64,000 nucleotides of DNA from an uncultured Flavobacteriaceae bacterium (GCA_947504035.1 CANNGA010000001.1:415066-479065); one strand, 5' to 3'; positions 36,501-46,275 are shown, counted from the first letter of the stretch. A program made the numbers and translations. The notes: generated by a model not told the origin, from the sequence alone.

Positions 36501-37061
36501 ATGATTAAACATGTGTTGGTATTATTTTTCGTAGTATTTTCAAGTACAGTTCAAGCGCAATTCATAAAAGAAAAAACATTGAATGTACAGGCGGGATATG
36601 GGATTACGGTCCCAGATGAGAGCGTTGCAATTATCAGAAATGGAGGTGTTTTTGCACAAGCAGATTTGGTTTTAAAAGTGAAATCTTGGTTTGAGTTAAG
36701 ACCTTATGCAGGAGTATTACTAACAAATTCTAATGGAGAAGATGTTAATGGTTTTCCAACAGTTGAAAAAGCCGAAACTAAAGCTTTTTTATTAGGAGGA
36801 AAGGCAAGACTTCGCGCTCCAATTCCATGGGTTGCACCATTTGTTGAATTGGGGATAGGTGCCTCAGTAGGTAAATTTGAAACGTTTACATTTTTTAATG
36901 ACATTGATAAGTCTGGTGTGATTGCTCATTTTCCTGTTACAATAGGTTTAGAGCTTGGGAAACAAAATAATGTAGACATAGCATTCATCTATTATTACCA
37001 ACCCTCCGTTAAGCAGGTTTCAGGTGCCATTGCAGTTGGTGTTACATTTCCTTTAAAATAA
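36501..37061 (+). CDS. Small outer-membrane beta-barrel protein
   Basis: A 187-residue protein starting MIKHVLVLFFVVF with a signal peptide cut near QAQ. The remaining strands alternate polar and hydrophobic residues (TLNVQAGYGITVPD, LVLKVKSWFELRPYAGVLL, VAPFVELGIGASVGKFETF), as in small outer-membrane barrels. The last strand ends in FPLK-type residues (GVTFPLK). The start at ATG 36501 is used, not an upstream ATG. Function unknown. It leads the small lipoprotein at 37124. Confidence 0.78.
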   Translation: MIKHVLVLFFVVFSSTVQAQFIKEKTLNVQAGYGITVPDESVAIIRNGGVFAQADLVLKVKSWFELRPYAGVLLTNSNGEDVNGFPTVEKAETKAFLLGGKARLRAPIPWVAPFVELGIGASVGKFETFTFFNDIDKSGVIAHFPVTIGLELGKQNNVDIAFIYYYQPSVKQVSGAIAVGVTFPLK

Positions 37062-37123
37062 TATTGAAAATATCTGATAATTTAGGCACTACAGGAGGTG
37101 GATTTAAATAAAAATACAAAACA

Positions 37124-37291
37124 ATGAGATTACTACCGATATTTAAATTTACGGTTCTAACACTTTTAGTTTTTAATACGCTGTCTTGTACAGAAGACGA
37201 ACAAGAAGGCTGCGAAACAGAAACGGTCTGCTTTGGAGAGGGCAATTGTATAGAAAGACCAATTCCTGGCACTTGTTTTAACCCAAACTGA
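37124..37291 (+). CDS. Small Cys-rich lipoprotein
   Basis: A 55-residue protein. A lipoprotein signal ends NTLSC (Cys near residue 21). The mature part is short and acidic, with four cysteines (residues about 29, 35, 41 and 49). It is too short to name. It lies 62 bases after the beta-barrel gene and could be co-expressed with it. Confidence 0.55.
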   Translation: MRLLPIFKFTVLTLLVFNTLSCTEDEQEGCETETVCFGEGNCIERPIPGTCFNPN

Positions 37292-37814
37292 TTTAGAGTT
37301 TCAACATACATTGCTATTTAGGTGCAAATGTCTAATGGTATCATATTTGTCTTCATACCAAAGGGCTAAGAACGCTTTTTATAAGCTGCAAGAGATCTAG
37401 TCATATCATATTTACACCGATTAGGAACAAAAGCCTTATTTCATACCTACATGAAAGTTAAACAGCATATTATATGGCTATATAAATAATAAGTTGTACT
37501 TTTGCAAGCAATATTAACGAAAGGGGCTACCGCCGACGATTTAGAGTTAATAGTTAAGTAGTATTCAGTGAAAACAGGAAACAACATATCTTTTATCTCT
37601 TTTGTTTTAGTAAATCGTACTAAAGCAGCTGTGACGCGTTTTCCTAACACACGCCCCTAAGGGGCTATTCTGTTTAAGAAAGCTTTACGCTTTCGCTTTT
37701 TCGTTATTTTTTTAAGTACAACCGTTTGAGGGGTTAGATATAGAACTACTCGAACAGAAGGCATGGACAACATGGGATTGTCAAGCATTACAATGTCGTT
37801 TAAGACGTCATAAA
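37292..37814. other. Intergenic region before the arginine operon
   Basis: About 520 bases without a supported gene. Near 37662 CCCCTAAGGGG forms a small palindrome, followed by AGAAAGC/GCTTTC-like hairpin sequence; these resemble the palindromes at 40700-40800. A weak minus-strand frame (37447-37650) was rejected. The arginine operon promoter should lie here, but no clear element was found. Confidence 0.35.
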
Positions 37815-38381
37815 ATGAACAGTATATTGAACACAGATAAGATAAGTGTAATTAGCGAAGCAGAATCCTATTGCCATAGTGAAGGCATAGAGATTGCGCT
37901 AGTGCATGAGCTCCCTGAAACAACACTAGAGGTGATTTCAGAACGCTCTAAAGCATTGCCAACCCTCTATTACGTTGGAGTAGATTTGCTAAGACGACGT
38001 TTAAAAAACGGTTGCTTTATATTAAAAAAAGGCGCAGCCATACATGGGCATATTTTTGCGCATGAACACCATGTAAAAGGGCATTCGGTGTTCGAACGTT
38101 CGTCCCTTTGGGTAGACCGTGCCTATCGCAATTATAATCTAGGCTTACTGCTTATGTCTAAAATGACAGAACTATATACCGACGATTTTTTAATTTCAAT
38201 AGCACAAACGCCAAAAGTACACCACTATAATGAACTTTTGGGAATGACACATGTCACCTTATCTGAAATGTCTACAGTACTAGTAGAAGAACTTGAGAAA
38301 ATAGGAAAACTAAGAGACGAACTGAGTTATAGGTATTATGTAAATGCACGTTTCGAGTCTGAAATACGACAATTAAAATAA
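37815..38381 (+). CDS. GNAT acetyltransferase of the arginine operon
   Basis: A 188-residue GNAT-like protein (KALPTLYYVGVDLLRRRLKN, NYNLGLLLMSKMTELY). It leads the arginine operon. Since no argA or argJ gene is present in the operon, this protein or the second GNAT at 44860 could make the N-acyl-glutamate that starts the pathway. This is inferred from position. No obvious acyl-CoA preference can be read. Confidence 0.72.
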   Translation: MNSILNTDKISVISEAESYCHSEGIEIALVHELPETTLEVISERSKALPTLYYVGVDLLRRRLKNGCFILKKGAAIHGHIFAHEHHVKGHSVFERSSLWVDRAYRNYNLGLLLMSKMTELYTDDFLISIAQTPKVHHYNELLGMTHVTLSEMSTVLVEELEKIGKLRDELSYRYYVNARFESEIRQLK

Positions 38382-38391
38382 AATAAAAAGA

Positions 38392-38449
38392 GCAACACAA
38401 GATATTGTTGAAAGGTATAATTAAGGCCAAACCAACGGAACTGTGTTGC
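38392..38449 (+). promoter_or_regulatory. Structured leader between GNAT and argG
   Basis: GCAACACA (38392-38399) pairs with TGTGTTGC (38442-38449). An inner GTTG (38407-38410) pairs with CAAC (38433-38436). The element ends 26 bases before argG. No T run follows, so it is not a normal terminator. It may be a cis-regulatory RNA. Confidence 0.4.
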
Positions 38450-38475
38450 CATAAGAGAACATAAATAGTAAACAC

Positions 38476-39651
38476 ATGAAAAAATTAGTAATAGCCTATA
38501 GTGGCGGATTAGATACATCCTATTGTGCCGTAAGTTTATCTAAAGAATATGATGTACATGCCGTAAGTGTAAATACAGGAGGCTTTACAAATGCTGAAAT
38601 TAAGCATATAGAAAGCAATGCTTATAAAATGGGGGTAACGACTTATAAAAACATCGACGCTGTCGCTACATTTTACCAAAAAGTAGTCAAGTATTTGATT
38701 TTTGGTAATGTGTTAAAGAATAATTCGTACCCACTTTCTGTTAGTGCAGAGCGTATTATTCAAGCTATTGAAATTATTGAATACGCTAAAAGTATCGATG
38801 CAGAATACATTGCACACGGTAGTACAGGTGCAGGAAACGATCAAGTGCGTTTCGATATGATTTTTCAAACCTTAGCGCCTAATATTAAAATCATCACGCC
38901 AATTAGAGATGAGAAATTAACGCGACAAGAAGAAATAGATTACCTAAAAGCAAATGGTGTTGATATGTCTTGGGAGAAATCGAAATACTCGGTTAATAAA
39001 GGCCTTTGGGGCACTAGTGTTGGTGGTGTTGAAACTTTAGAATCTGAAAAACCACTACCAGGAGAAGCCTACCCCTCGCAATTAGAGAAAGAAGGCGAAG
39101 AGAAAGTAACACTTACGTTTAAAAATGGAGAGTTTGTAGCTCTAAACGGCGCGGCAAATTCACCAGAAGTCAATATAGAGATGTTAAATACAATTGCCTC
39201 AGCGTATGCTATAGGTAGAGATATTCATGTAGGAGATACTATCGTAGGGACTAAAGGACGTGTTGGTTTTGAAGCCGCTGCGGCTTTAATAACCATAAAA
39301 GCCCACCATTTGTTAGAGAAACATACCCTAACCAAATGGCAACTACAGCACAAAGAATACCTGTCTAGTTTTTATGGCATGCATTTGCACGAAGGGCAGT
39401 ATTTAGATCCAGTAATGCGAGATATGGAAGCTTTTTTACAGAGCTCTCAAAAGATGGTCTCAGGCGATGTGGTTGTAACCTTAAAACCATACCATTTTTC
39501 TTTAGACGGTATCGTGTCACAGCATGATTTAATGTCGAGTAAGTTTAGTACGTATGGCGAAGAAAATAAGGCATGGACGGCAGACGATGCAAAAGGATTT
39601 ATTAAAATTATAGGCAATCAAAATAAGATATACAAACAAGTTAATTCTTAG
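38476..39651 (+). CDS. argG: Argininosuccinate synthase
   Basis: It joins citrulline and aspartate with ATP to argininosuccinate, the seventh step to arginine. The ATP P-loop is AYSGGLDTSYC at the N-terminus. AEYIAHGSTGAGNDQVRFD near residue 110 and the KYSVNKGLWG motif are family features. The 391-residue length is normal. It is placed early in the operon and separate from argH, the last gene. Confidence 0.96.
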   Translation: MKKLVIAYSGGLDTSYCAVSLSKEYDVHAVSVNTGGFTNAEIKHIESNAYKMGVTTYKNIDAVATFYQKVVKYLIFGNVLKNNSYPLSVSAERIIQAIEIIEYAKSIDAEYIAHGSTGAGNDQVRFDMIFQTLAPNIKIITPIRDEKLTRQEEIDYLKANGVDMSWEKSKYSVNKGLWGTSVGGVETLESEKPLPGEAYPSQLEKEGEEKVTLTFKNGEFVALNGAANSPEVNIEMLNTIASAYAIGRDIHVGDTIVGTKGRVGFEAAAALITIKAHHLLEKHTLTKWQLQHKEYLSSFYGMHLHEGQYLDPVMRDMEAFLQSSQKMVSGDVVVTLKPYHFSLDGIVSQHDLMSSKFSTYGEENKAWTADDAKGFIKIIGNQNKIYKQVNS

Positions 39652-39709
39652 ACGATTAAAATGGACATAATACATGGGTATAAACCCAGTGTAGATTAAA
39701 AGCATAAAC

Positions 39710-40693
39710 ATGAAAAAAATAGAAGTAGGTGTAATTGGAGGCGCAGGCTATACGGCTGGCGAATTAATGAGATTATTGGTACATCACCCCAATACTAATA
39801 TTAATTTCGTGTTCAGTACCAGTAATGCAGGTAATAAGATAAGTAAAGTACACCAAGATTTAGTGGGCACTTTAGATTTGAAATTTACAGATACCATAAA
39901 CCCTAATGTAGACGTGTTATTTCTGTGTTTGGGTCATGGCAATTCTGTGAAATTTTTATCGGCAAATACCTTTTCGGAAACGACTAAGATTATCGATTTA
40001 GGAAATGATTTTAGATTGGAAGCTGATAAAGACTTTAATGGAAAATCATTTGTCTATGGTTTGCCAGAATTACAGCGCGATGCCATTAAAACAGCAAATT
40101 ATATAGCCAACCCAGGTTGTTTTGCTACGGCCATTCAACTAGGGCTGTTGCCATTGGCATCAGCTAACGCATTACAAAAGGATGTGCATGTTAATGCCGT
40201 AACTGGAGCTACAGGAGCAGGAACATCGTTGTCTGCCACCACGCATTACACGTGGAGAGATAATAATTTTTCGTATTACAAGCCATTTACACATCAACAT
40301 TTAGGAGAAATTAACCAGTCGGTACAACAGTTACAAAACGACTTTGCAGCAGAGGTGATTTTCATGCCAAACCGCGGAAACTTTTCAAGAGGTATTTTTG
40401 CAACTATTTATACCGAATTTGAAGGCTCTGTAGAAGATGCAAAAGCGTTATATACCAATTTTTATGCGTCTGCTAAGTTTACTTTTGTCGCCGATGATGT
40501 GTTACATATGAAACAAGTGGTAAATACAAACAAGTGTTTAGTGCATTTGCACAAACATAATGGTAAATTATTAGTGACAAGCATCATTGACAATTTATTA
40601 AAAGGGGCTTCTGGTCAAGCAGTTCAAAATATGAACCTAATGTTTGGTTTAGAAGAAACCACAGGTTTAGGTTTAAAAGGAACGTATTTTTAA
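39710..40693 (+). CDS. argC: N-acetyl-gamma-glutamyl-phosphate reductase
   Basis: It reduces N-acylglutamyl phosphate with NADPH. The nucleotide loop is GVIGGAGYTAGELMRLL and the catalytic Cys lies in NPGCFATAIQLGL near residue 137. The C-terminal half has the family dimer-interface segments (GIFATIYTEF, FGLEETTGLGLKG). At 327 residues the length is normal. It follows argG by 58 bases. Confidence 0.96.
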   Translation: MKKIEVGVIGGAGYTAGELMRLLVHHPNTNINFVFSTSNAGNKISKVHQDLVGTLDLKFTDTINPNVDVLFLCLGHGNSVKFLSANTFSETTKIIDLGNDFRLEADKDFNGKSFVYGLPELQRDAIKTANYIANPGCFATAIQLGLLPLASANALQKDVHVNAVTGATGAGTSLSATTHYTWRDNNFSYYKPFTHQHLGEINQSVQQLQNDFAAEVIFMPNRGNFSRGIFATIYTEFEGSVEDAKALYTNFYASAKFTFVADDVLHMKQVVNTNKCLVHLHKHNGKLLVTSIIDNLLKGASGQAVQNMNLMFGLEETTGLGLKGTYF

Positions 40694-40699
40694 ACCCCA

Positions 40700-40803
40700 C
40701 CCAGCCTCCCCCAAGGGGGGATAGCACTTGCAAAGCAAGTAAAATGAAATATAATTTTTAAAAACAAGCTCAATGCCTCCCCTAGGGGAGGATAGGAGGG
40801 GAT
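40700..40803 (+). repeat. Palindromic spacer with REP-like hairpins
   Basis: CCTCCCCCAAGGGGGGATA near 40708-40732, ACTTGCAAAGCAAGT near 40726-40741, and CCTCCCCTAGGGGAGGATAG near 40772-40794 form three small inverted repeats between argC and proC. Similar G/C-rich palindromes lie near 37662. They are probably a dispersed repeat family or mRNA-stability hairpins. Confidence 0.6.
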
Positions 40804-40809
40804 CAAATT

Positions 40810-41604
40810 ATGAAAATAGCCATAATAGGTACTGGAAATTTAGGGAGTGCCATAGCAAAGGGATTAATCGAAAAAGAATCGTTTACCGAGTTGTATTTAA
40901 GTGATTTAAATACCAGACAAGTAGATGTTTATAAAAATACAGCACACGTTACCGTAACCAACGATAACGTGTTAGCCATACAAGCAGCAGAGGTGGTCAT
41001 TTTTGCACTGCAACCTAAGCACATTGTTAGTGTTATCGAAGCTTTAAAAGAGGCACTTACCGCAGAACATCTTGTAATGTCTGTAGCTGCCGGTTTTGAG
41101 ATTTCTGCCATAGAACGTATTATAGGCAGTCAAACTCCTATTATTAGAGTGATGCCCAATACAGCAATTTCTATAGGCGAATCCATGACCTGTTTAGCAG
41201 GGAATGCTGCAGGTATAGAACATATGGGAGTAGCACGTGCTATTTTCGATCAACTGGGAACGACTTTAGAAATTCCTGAAGGCCAAATGCAGGCCGCAAC
41301 TGTAATTTGTTCTAGTGGGATAGCATTTTGGATGCGTCTTGTACGCGCCACAACACAAGGTGCTGTGCAGTTAGGGTTTGAAGCCGAGGAAGCCGATAAA
41401 ATAGCATTGCAGACCTGTATGGGAGCTGCGCGCTTATTGCAAGAATCAGAACAACACGTAGAAGCCGAAATAGACCGTGTAACAACACCTGGCGGTTGTA
41501 CGATTGAAGGTTTAAACGCCATGGAGCACCAAGGAATGAGTGCTGCTTTAGTACAAGGTATAATTGCCTCATTTGATAAAATTAACCAGTTAAAAACCAA
41601 TTAA
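40810..41604 (+). CDS. proC: Pyrroline-5-carboxylate reductase
   Basis: It reduces pyrroline-5-carboxylate to proline. A Rossmann loop IGTGNLGSAIAKGL opens the 264-residue protein. The C-terminal signature (LVRATTQGAVQLGFEAEEAD, TTPGGCTIEGLNAMEHQGM) is intact. It sits in the arginine operon with proA and proB, so proline and ornithine supply are co-regulated. It stops one base before argD. Confidence 0.95.
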   Translation: MKIAIIGTGNLGSAIAKGLIEKESFTELYLSDLNTRQVDVYKNTAHVTVTNDNVLAIQAAEVVIFALQPKHIVSVIEALKEALTAEHLVMSVAAGFEISAIERIIGSQTPIIRVMPNTAISIGESMTCLAGNAAGIEHMGVARAIFDQLGTTLEIPEGQMQAATVICSSGIAFWMRLVRATTQGAVQLGFEAEEADKIALQTCMGAARLLQESEQHVEAEIDRVTTPGGCTIEGLNAMEHQGMSAALVQGIIASFDKINQLKTN

Positions 41605-41605
41605 A

Positions 41606-42751
41606 ATGCCATTATTTGACGTTTATCCATTATATGATGTAACCCCAGTATCGGGGAAAGATGTACACGTTTACGACGATAAGGGTACAGAATATCTAGA
41701 CCTTTATGGAGGGCATGCCGTAATTTCTATAGGCCATGCTCATAAAAATTATGTAGACGCTGTAAGCCAACAGGTAGCACGATTAGGTTTTTACTCAAAT
41801 GCCGTACAAAACCCATTGCAACACGCCCTTGCCGATAAGTTAGAAACCTTATCGGGGTGTACAGCCTATGAGTTGTTTTTATGCAGTTCTGGAGCAGAAG
41901 CTAATGAAAATGCCTTAAAACTGGCCTCATTTAAAACAGGACGATCTCGCGTTGTAGCCTTTAGAAATGGGTTTCACGGACGTACTTCGGCCGCTGTAGC
42001 GGTAACCGATAATAAAAATATCATTGCGCCTATAAATGCCCAACAAGAGGTGACCATATTGGATTTAAATGATGTTGAAGGCACAAAAGCAGAATTAGAA
42101 AAAGGGGATGTATGCGCTGTAATTGTAGAATTTATTCAAGGTGTTGGAGGCTTAGACCAAGGGTCTACAGCATTCTTTGAAGAGGTTGATGCTTTATGTA
42201 AAGCCAATGGGACGCTTTTTATCGCCGATGAGGTACAATCTGGATATGGTAGATCGGGTAAATTTTTCGCCTTTCAACATTATAACGTTACGCCAGACAT
42301 TATTTCTATAGCAAAAGGTATGGGGAATGGTTTCCCTATTGGAGGGGTATTAATTCATCCAGATATTGAAGCTAAATATGGCATGTTAGGAACAACATTT
42401 GGTGGGAACCATCTGGCCTGTGCAGCAGGTTTAGCGGTGTTGGAAACCATAGAAGAGGAGAATTTGATCGCCAATGCCAATGCCATGTCAGCTTATTTTA
42501 TGGAGGTTGCTAAAAGCATACCAGAAGTCAAAAAGATTAAAGGCAAAGGCTTAATGTTAGGCTTGGAGTTTGATTTTGAAGTGGGCGATTTACGCAAAAC
42601 ACTCATTTACAAACATCACATATTTACAGGAGGCGCTTCCAATAAAAAAGTGCTACGCATCTTGCCTCCTTTAACATTAACAAAGGCGCATATCGATCAG
42701 TTTTTCGAAGCCTTAAAGTTAGCTTTAGCACCTGTAAATACTACCGTATAA
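41606..42751 (+). CDS. argD: Acetylornithine aminotransferase (ArgD/RocD family)
   Basis: A PLP class-III aminotransferase of 381 residues. The PLP lysine is in ISIAKGMGNGFPIGG near residue 236. Other motifs are LCSSGAEANENALKLA and LFIADEVQSGYGRSG. It converts N-acylglutamate semialdehyde to N-acylornithine. It could also interconvert ornithine and glutamate semialdehyde, given the proC/A/B genes nearby. Confidence 0.92.
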   Translation: MPLFDVYPLYDVTPVSGKDVHVYDDKGTEYLDLYGGHAVISIGHAHKNYVDAVSQQVARLGFYSNAVQNPLQHALADKLETLSGCTAYELFLCSSGAEANENALKLASFKTGRSRVVAFRNGFHGRTSAAVAVTDNKNIIAPINAQQEVTILDLNDVEGTKAELEKGDVCAVIVEFIQGVGGLDQGSTAFFEEVDALCKANGTLFIADEVQSGYGRSGKFFAFQHYNVTPDIISIAKGMGNGFPIGGVLIHPDIEAKYGMLGTTFGGNHLACAAGLAVLETIEEENLIANANAMSAYFMEVAKSIPEVKKIKGKGLMLGLEFDFEVGDLRKTLIYKHHIFTGGASNKKVLRILPPLTLTKAHIDQFFEALKLALAPVNTTV

Positions 42752-42802
42752 TACGTACGCCATGTTTAATACCTTGTAATTAGGTTTAAAGAATGAATTA
42801 AA

Positions 42803-43999
42803 ATGAACAATACACTTAATATAGACACGCGTAATGCCGTACTAAATTCTATGAAGGCATTAGTAAAAACGCATGCGCAAGGCATATTAGATGCCAATGC
42901 AATAGATATGGAAGCCTATGCTGGTGGCGATTTAGCGATGCGCGACCGCTTAAAAGTGGATGCTGCTAAAATTGAAGGCATGATAGAATCTTTAAGACAA
43001 CTAGCAGCGTTGGAAGACCCTGTGGGGGTAGAACGGTTTCGTTTTACGCACGATAATGGTATGAAGATCTACAACAGAACAGCATCTTTTGGAACAGTAA
43101 TGATTATTTACGAATCGCGACCAGATGTTACCATAGAGGCCGGAGGTATCGCGTTTAAGTCGGGGAATAAAATCTTATTAAAAGGCGGTAAAGAATCTCT
43201 AAATTCTAACTTAGCTATTGTAGCACTATGGCATAAGGCTTTAGAGATGAATGGCGTGTCTACGGCATGGGTAGAATACCTAAACTATAACCGTACAGAA
43301 ACTCAGGCTTTTTTAGAAAAACCAACCCAGACCTTAGACCTTATTGTACCAAGAGGCGGGGAACGCCTTATTGCTTTTGTAAAGACTCATGCCACTTGTC
43401 CTGTAATTGTAAGCGGGCGTGGTAATAACTTTGTGTATGTACACAAGCATGCCGATGCCGCAATGGCCTTGGACATTATTGTAAATGCAAAGACCAACAA
43501 GGTATCGGGCTGTAATGCCGTAGATAAAGTGCTTATTGATAACGACCTGCCTCAAAGAGATGCGTTTATAACAGCGCTTTTAGAGCGTTTGGCGGCACAT
43601 AATGTAGAAATACTAGGAGATGCAACGTTTAGTAATTATGCAGAGGTGACAGCTATTGAAAACGATCAGGTGTGGTACGAAGAATTTTTAGATTATAAAA
43701 TCGTATTAGGTAGTATCGCGCATACGCAAGCTGCTATAGAAATGATAAATACTTATAGTGGTGGACATTCGGCTTCTATTGTAACTGCTGCCGAAGGAGC
43801 TGCAGAAAACTTTATGGCAGCAGTAGATTGTGGTGCCGTATACCATAATGCCTCCACACGATTTACCGACGGATTCGAATTTGGATTGGGAGGTGAGTTG
43901 GCCATTAGTACAGATAAATTGCACCAACGTGGGCCAATAGGGTTACAGCATTTGGTGACTAATAAATGGTATGTGCATGGCGAAGGCCAAATACGTTAA
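42803..43999 (+). CDS. proA: Gamma-glutamyl phosphate reductase
   Basis: A 398-residue aldehyde-dehydrogenase-fold enzyme reducing glutamyl-5-phosphate to the semialdehyde. The family motif RPDVTIEAGGIAFKSGNKIL is near residue 108. The catalytic Cys lies in NAKTNKVSGCNAVDKVL near residue 236. It works with proB, the next gene, and proC. Confidence 0.95.
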   Translation: MNNTLNIDTRNAVLNSMKALVKTHAQGILDANAIDMEAYAGGDLAMRDRLKVDAAKIEGMIESLRQLAALEDPVGVERFRFTHDNGMKIYNRTASFGTVMIIYESRPDVTIEAGGIAFKSGNKILLKGGKESLNSNLAIVALWHKALEMNGVSTAWVEYLNYNRTETQAFLEKPTQTLDLIVPRGGERLIAFVKTHATCPVIVSGRGNNFVYVHKHADAAMALDIIVNAKTNKVSGCNAVDKVLIDNDLPQRDAFITALLERLAAHNVEILGDATFSNYAEVTAIENDQVWYEEFLDYKIVLGSIAHTQAAIEMINTYSGGHSASIVTAAEGAAENFMAAVDCGAVYHNASTRFTDGFEFGLGGELAISTDKLHQRGPIGLQHLVTNKWYVHGEGQIR

Positions 44000-44087
44000 T
44001 AAAACCTAGAAAGGGAAATAGTGCGCTATAGCGCAGAATTGATATTAATAAGACATTGACGAATCCTGGTTGCTGAAGTTGAAACAG

Positions 44088-44849
44088 ATGAAAAAAAAGC
44101 GCATATTACTTAAAGTAGGCTCTAATACGCTTACCAAAGAAACCGATAATATTTCCAGAGGGAAAATTGAAGATATTGCCAGTCAAATCGCAAAACTTCA
44201 AGAGACCTGCGAATTTATTATCGTAAGTTCTGGGGCCATAGCTGTCGCAAAACAATTTGTAAAGCTAGACAGTAAAAGTAGCGGTATTTTTGTAAAACAA
44301 GCCTTGGCATCTATAGGACAACCACACCTTATACGCATCTATCAAGAGATTTTTAGAGAGTATGGGCTGCTAAGTTCGCAGTGCCTCTTATCTTATGCCG
44401 ATTTTGATAATGCCGACAGTAGGGATAATATTATGAATACCATTAAGGTGTTGGTAAACAATAATTACATCCCTATTATTAATGAAAACGATACGGTCGC
44501 TACCGATGAGATAAAGTTTGGCGACAACGATAAGCTAGGCGCATTAACAGCTTCGCTTTTAGGCGTCGATTTATTTATTATTGCCACAAATACCAATGGT
44601 ATATATACCAAAGCCTCTATGGAGGCCAATGCGCCAGAAACTATAGAGACCGTTAGTGATTTTGATGCATTACGACAAGAAGTGGTAAGTTCTAAATCTA
44701 CACATGGTAGTGGAGGTATGGCTTCTAAAGTAGAAGCTGTAGCCGTTGCCAAAGCAGCTGGCGTAGAAACTTGGATTGTGAATGGGTTAGAAGACGATTT
44801 TATTACCAACGCTTTTGAAGGCAACGTGCCGTTTACTAAGGTGAAATAA
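44088..44849 (+). CDS. proB: Glutamate 5-kinase (short form)
   Basis: It phosphorylates glutamate to start proline synthesis. The amino-acid-kinase fold is seen in LLKVGSNTLTKETDNIS, ASIGQPHLI, IINENDTVATDE and GSGGMASKVEAV. The product is 254 residues and lacks the C-terminal PUA domain of the E. coli enzyme, as is common in this phylum. ATG 44088 (MKKKRIL) is chosen over ATG 44070 because the family begins at this point. Confidence 0.93.
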   Translation: MKKKRILLKVGSNTLTKETDNISRGKIEDIASQIAKLQETCEFIIVSSGAIAVAKQFVKLDSKSSGIFVKQALASIGQPHLIRIYQEIFREYGLLSSQCLLSYADFDNADSRDNIMNTIKVLVNNNYIPIINENDTVATDEIKFGDNDKLGALTASLLGVDLFIIATNTNGIYTKASMEANAPETIETVSDFDALRQEVVSSKSTHGSGGMASKVEAVAVAKAAGVETWIVNGLEDDFITNAFEGNVPFTKVK

Positions 44850-44859
44850 AAACAAGGCT

Positions 44860-45285
44860 TTGGAGTTAAAGCAGATCAATACCAAACACCCTCTTTATCA
44901 AGCAGCTGTAACGTTAAGAATAGCGTTGTTTTTTAAAGATAGCCCAGATGCAGCACATTTAATTGCAGATGCTTTAGAAGCAGAAGGGCAGCATGTGGTC
45001 TGTATAGCAAATGCGAAAGTGATAGGTACAGGACGTGTTAATGTAATAGATGGCGAGGGGGTTATATCGCAAATGGCAGTGGCAGAAGATGCACAACGCC
45101 AAGGTGTAGGCCAGCATATATTAGAGTACTGTATCGCGTTGTGCAAAGCGCAAGATGTGCGGCGTATCACATTAGCAGCAAGATGTACTGCAGTGGCATT
45201 TTATGAAAAGTACGGTTTTAAAGCCTACGGTGCGGTCTATCCTTCTAAGAAAACAGGGATAGAACACCAACGTATGATGTTATAA
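44860..45285 (+). CDS. GNAT acetyltransferase with TTG start
   Basis: A 141-residue GNAT with the acyl-CoA loop in AEDAQRQGVGQHILEYCI and the usual FYEKYGFKAYG C-terminus. The frame has no ATG near its start; TTG at 44860 gives a full domain directly after proB (10 bases). It is the second GNAT of the operon and another candidate for N-acylglutamate synthesis. Function uncertain. Confidence 0.78.
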   Translation: MELKQINTKHPLYQAAVTLRIALFFKDSPDAAHLIADALEAEGQHVVCIANAKVIGTGRVNVIDGEGVISQMAVAEDAQRQGVGQHILEYCIALCKAQDVRRITLAARCTAVAFYEKYGFKAYGAVYPSKKTGIEHQRMML

Positions 45286-45336
45286 AATAAAGGCGTTTGA
45301 AAATATAAAAAAGAAAAAGAAATATATAGGACAGAT

Positions 45337-46275
45337 ATGAAACATTACACATCCATACACGATATCGATAACATGGCGACTTGGATAGAAGAGGCAAAAG
45401 CTTTAAAAGCGAATCCTTTAGCCCATAAAACTTTAGGCGCTCATAAAACTTTAGGATTATTATTTTTTAACTCGAGTCTACGTACCCGTTTAAGTACGCA
45501 AAAAGCCGCCTTAAATTTGGGTATGGATCCTATTGTAATGAATGTGTCTGGAGATGCCTGGGGGATCGAATTTGGAGATGGTACCGTAATGAATGGTACT
45601 ACAGCCGAGCATATTAAAGAAGCTGCTGCGGTAGTATCTCAGTATTGTGACATTATCGCTGTACGCGCATTTCCAACCCTAAATGATAAGGCTAAAGATG
45701 AAAGTGAACATGTTTTAAAAGCCTTTGTAACCTACGCTTCAGTGCCTATTGTAAATATGGAAAGTGCTACAGGACATCCATTACAAGGTTTAACCGATGC
45801 CCTAACAATTTCAGAGCATGCTAAAGTGAAAAAACCAAAAGTGGTATTGAGCTGGGCACCTCATGTTAGAGCCTTGCCACATGCCGTGGCCAATAGCTTT
45901 ACACAGGCCATGCAAAAAATGGATGTGGAATTTGTTATCGCCAATCCAGAAGGGTATAATTTGAATCCAGAAATTACAGGTGATACTCCAATATATCATG
46001 ATCAAGAGGCTGCTTTTAAAGATGCCGATTTTGTGTACACTAAAAATTGGAGTTCCTACGACGCTTATGGTCAGGTGAAAAATACAGACCCCAATTGGAT
46101 GATTACAAAAGCAAAATTAGGAAAAGCTAAGTTTATGCACTGTTTGCCAGTGCGTAGAAATGTAGTGGTAGAAGATGCTGTTTTAGATACCGACAGTGCT
46201 CTTGTGATTCCGCAATCTAACAACAGAACCTATGCAGCACAATTGGTGCTTAAAAAATTATTAGAAAATGGCTAA
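45337..46275 (+). CDS. argF': N-acyl-ornithine carbamoyltransferase (ArgF' type)
   Basis: Transcarbamylase of the Bacteroidota type that acts on N-succinyl- or N-acetyl-ornithine instead of ornithine. Family motifs are SSLRTRLSTQKAALNLG (carbamoyl phosphate site, near residue 46), ATGHPLQGLTDA and HCLPVRRNVVVED. The residue that decides between acetyl (Glu) and succinyl (Pro) lies in NGTTAEHIKEA. Here it appears to be Ala, so the natural acyl group cannot be read with certainty. At 312 residues the length is normal. Confidence 0.92.
   Translation: MKHYTSIHDIDNMATWIEEAKALKANPLAHKTLGAHKTLGLLFFNSSLRTRLSTQKAALNLGMDPIVMNVSGDAWGIEFGDGTVMNGTTAEHIKEAAAVVSQYCDIIAVRAFPTLNDKAKDESEHVLKAFVTYASVPIVNMESATGHPLQGLTDALTISEHAKVKKPKVVLSWAPHVRALPHAVANSFTQAMQKMDVEFVIANPEGYNLNPEITGDTPIYHDQEAAFKDADFVYTKNWSSYDAYGQVKNTDPNWMITKAKLGKAKFMHCLPVRRNVVVEDAVLDTDSALVIPQSNNRTYAAQLVLKKLLENG

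Noticed and set aside
37447..37650. 67-codon minus-strand frame upstream of the arginine operon
   Set aside because: No likeness to any family and placed across the expected promoter region.
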